From: an uncultured Porphyromonadaceae bacterium
GTDB taxonomy: Bacteria > Bacteroidota > Bacteroidia > Bacteroidales > UBA11471
Direction of reading: 5' to 3'
NCBI GenBank assembly: GCA_900542765.1
Contig: UQOX01000050.1
Span: forward strand, 1 to 7,043
Length of the DNA: 7,043 bases
Under the pieces are notes generated by a model. It saw only the letters and a list, made by a program, of their open reading frames with translations. It did not search any database and had not been told where the DNA came from. Below are positions 6,013 through 7,043 of this stretch, piece by piece (within the stretch, counting starts at the first letter, position 1; every line of letters begins with the position of its first letter). The translations under genes and the position numbers were made by a program.

Positions 6013-6984
6013 ATGGATAAGAAAGACTTGCGTATCGTATATATGGGCACTCCCGACTTTGCCGTCGAAAGTCTCAAACGGCTGGTCGAAAACGGCTATC
6101 ACGTTGTCGGGGTCATTACCATGCCCGACAAGCCTGCCGGCAGAGGTCACAAGATACAATTCTCACCTGTCAAGCAATATGCCCTGTCACAAGGATTACC
6201 CCTCTTGCAACCCGAAAAGCTGAAAGACGAGAATTTCCTGACCGCTCTGCGGGCTTGGAACGCCGACTTGCAAATCGTCGTGGCCTTCCGCATGCTGCCC
6301 GAAGTCGTGTGGGACATGCCCCGTCTCGGCACCTTCAACCTGCACGCCTCTCTCCTGCCGCAATACCGGGGCGCCGCACCCATCAACTGGGCCATCATAA
6401 ACGGAGACACGGAAACCGGTGCGACAACATTTTTCCTCTCCCATGAAATCGATACCGGTCGCATCATCATGCAACGCTCCTTGCCCATTACTCCCAACGA
6501 CAACGCCGGTACCATACACGACAAATTGATGACCATGGGCGCCGAAATGGTGACCGACACTGTCGATGCCATTCTCGACGGTAATATCTCCTGCATCGAA
6601 CAAGAGAGCCTCATGACCGAAATTCCGCTGCGTCCGGCCCCAAAAATCTTTAAGGAAGATTGCCGCATCGACTGGTCTCGCTCCGCACGAGAAATTCACA
6701 ATTTCGTGCGAGGACTCTCGCCATATCCGGCTGCCTGGTGCGAATGGAAAGAGGGTGCCAATACATATTCACCCATCAAGATTTTTGAAACAGAAATAAA
6801 AGAGACCTTCCACGATAATCGGCCGGCCGGGACCATCACCACCGATGGGAAATCTTACATCGAAATCAAATGCGGACAAGATGCCCTGCGTATCGTGTCG
6901 CTGCAACTGCCCGGGAAAAAGAGACTCCCCGTTGCCGAACTACTTCGGGGGTTCCCCTTGAACAGTTCATATTATTGTCTATAA
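6013..6984 (+). CDS. fmt: Methionyl-tRNA formyltransferase
   Basis: A 323-residue cytoplasmic enzyme that formylates Met-tRNAfMet using 10-formyl-tetrahydrofolate, providing the initiator tRNA for bacterial translation. The N-terminal Rossmann domain starts with RIVYMGTPDFAVESL (7-21). The formyl-folate site includes FNLHASLLPQYRGAAPINW (108-126), with N109 and H111 as catalytic residues, and D147 in SHEIDTGR as the third. The exposed basic loop that contacts the tRNA acceptor contains DKPAGRGHK (39-47). The C-terminal tRNA-binding beta barrel runs from about 210 to the end, with RGLSPYPAAW (233-242) and the closing GKKRLPVAELLRG (301-313). Length and motif order are typical and nothing is missing. 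It is the last gene seen in the run, and no hairpin follows within the 59 bases left, so the operon may continue past the right edge. Confidence 0.97.
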   Translation: MDKKDLRIVYMGTPDFAVESLKRLVENGYHVVGVITMPDKPAGRGHKIQFSPVKQYALSQGLPLLQPEKLKDENFLTALRAWNADLQIVVAFRMLPEVVWDMPRLGTFNLHASLLPQYRGAAPINWAIINGDTETGATTFFLSHEIDTGRIIMQRSLPITPNDNAGTIHDKLMTMGAEMVTDTVDAILDGNISCIEQESLMTEIPLRPAPKIFKEDCRIDWSRSAREIHNFVRGLSPYPAAWCEWKEGANTYSPIKIFETEIKETFHDNRPAGTITTDGKSYIEIKCGQDALRIVSLQLPGKKRLPVAELLRGFPLNSSYYCL

Positions 6985-7043
6985 ACAGTTCACAATCAAA
7001 AGGTTTAAAGCAAAATTCCAACAAGCAGTGAGGGCCTACGGCA

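Noticed and set aside
6147..6699. Two overlapping minus-strand open frames opposite fmt
   Set aside because: Both are mirror images of the well-conserved fmt gene and have no domain or promoter.
6961..6992. Nine-base direct repeat AACAGTTCA at 6961-6969 and 6984-6992
   Set aside because: It is short and unaccompanied by any mobile-element or attachment-site feature; one copy is inside fmt. Most likely chance.
6985..7043. Possible next gene or terminator after fmt
   Set aside because: No start codon with a sustained frame, promoter box or stable stem can be seen in the 59 bases left.

Overview
The window looks like a chromosomal segment of a Bacteroidales bacterium (phylum Bacteroidota). The evidence is three promoters of the Bacteroides type (TTTG, about 20 bases, then TAnnTTTG), no clear Shine-Dalgarno sequences, exported lipoproteins with Bacteroidetes-style signal peptides, and protein sequences that read like gut Bacteroidales homologues. 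Genus cannot be fixed from the sequence alone. No mobile element, CRISPR array or phage gene is visible.

Layout. (1) Positions 1-321 (+) are the last 106 codons of a CstA-type membrane transporter, closed by a strong 16-bp hairpin at 341-377. (2) Positions 454-616 (+) are a self-contained tRNA-Pro(UGG) unit: promoter, tRNA and a second 16-bp hairpin. (3) Positions 685-2013 (-) are three closely spaced genes, all apparently exported: a META/HslJ-like lipoprotein, a lipoprotein nitroreductase and a small Cys/His protein. They are read from a promoter at 2051-2082 that carries a perfect 14-bp palindrome in its spacer. (4) Positions 2174-6984 (+) are a four-gene run with gaps of 2, 5 and 12 bases: threonylcarbamoyl-AMP synthase (TsaC/Sua5), a polyprenyl-phosphate sugar-1-phosphate transferase, a ClC chloride channel/transporter with two CBS domains, and methionyl-tRNA formyltransferase (fmt). 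Their likely promoter (2174-2205) fixes the start of the first gene. (5) The last 59 bases (6985-7043) hold no recognisable gene start or hairpin.

How the genes relate. The (+) run joins two translation genes (tRNA t6A modification and initiator-tRNA formylation) with an ion channel/transporter and an initiating enzyme for surface glycan synthesis. The last two have no obvious link to translation, so shared transcription is the only connection the sequence shows. The (-) cassette acts in the cell envelope: two proteins would be lipid-anchored and one secreted or periplasmic, which suggests an envelope stress or redox role, but this is inference. I see no clearly new defence or mobile system. 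The most interesting items are the exported nitroreductase cassette with its palindromic promoter, the glycan transferase inside a housekeeping operon, and the channel-like residue pattern in the ClC protein.
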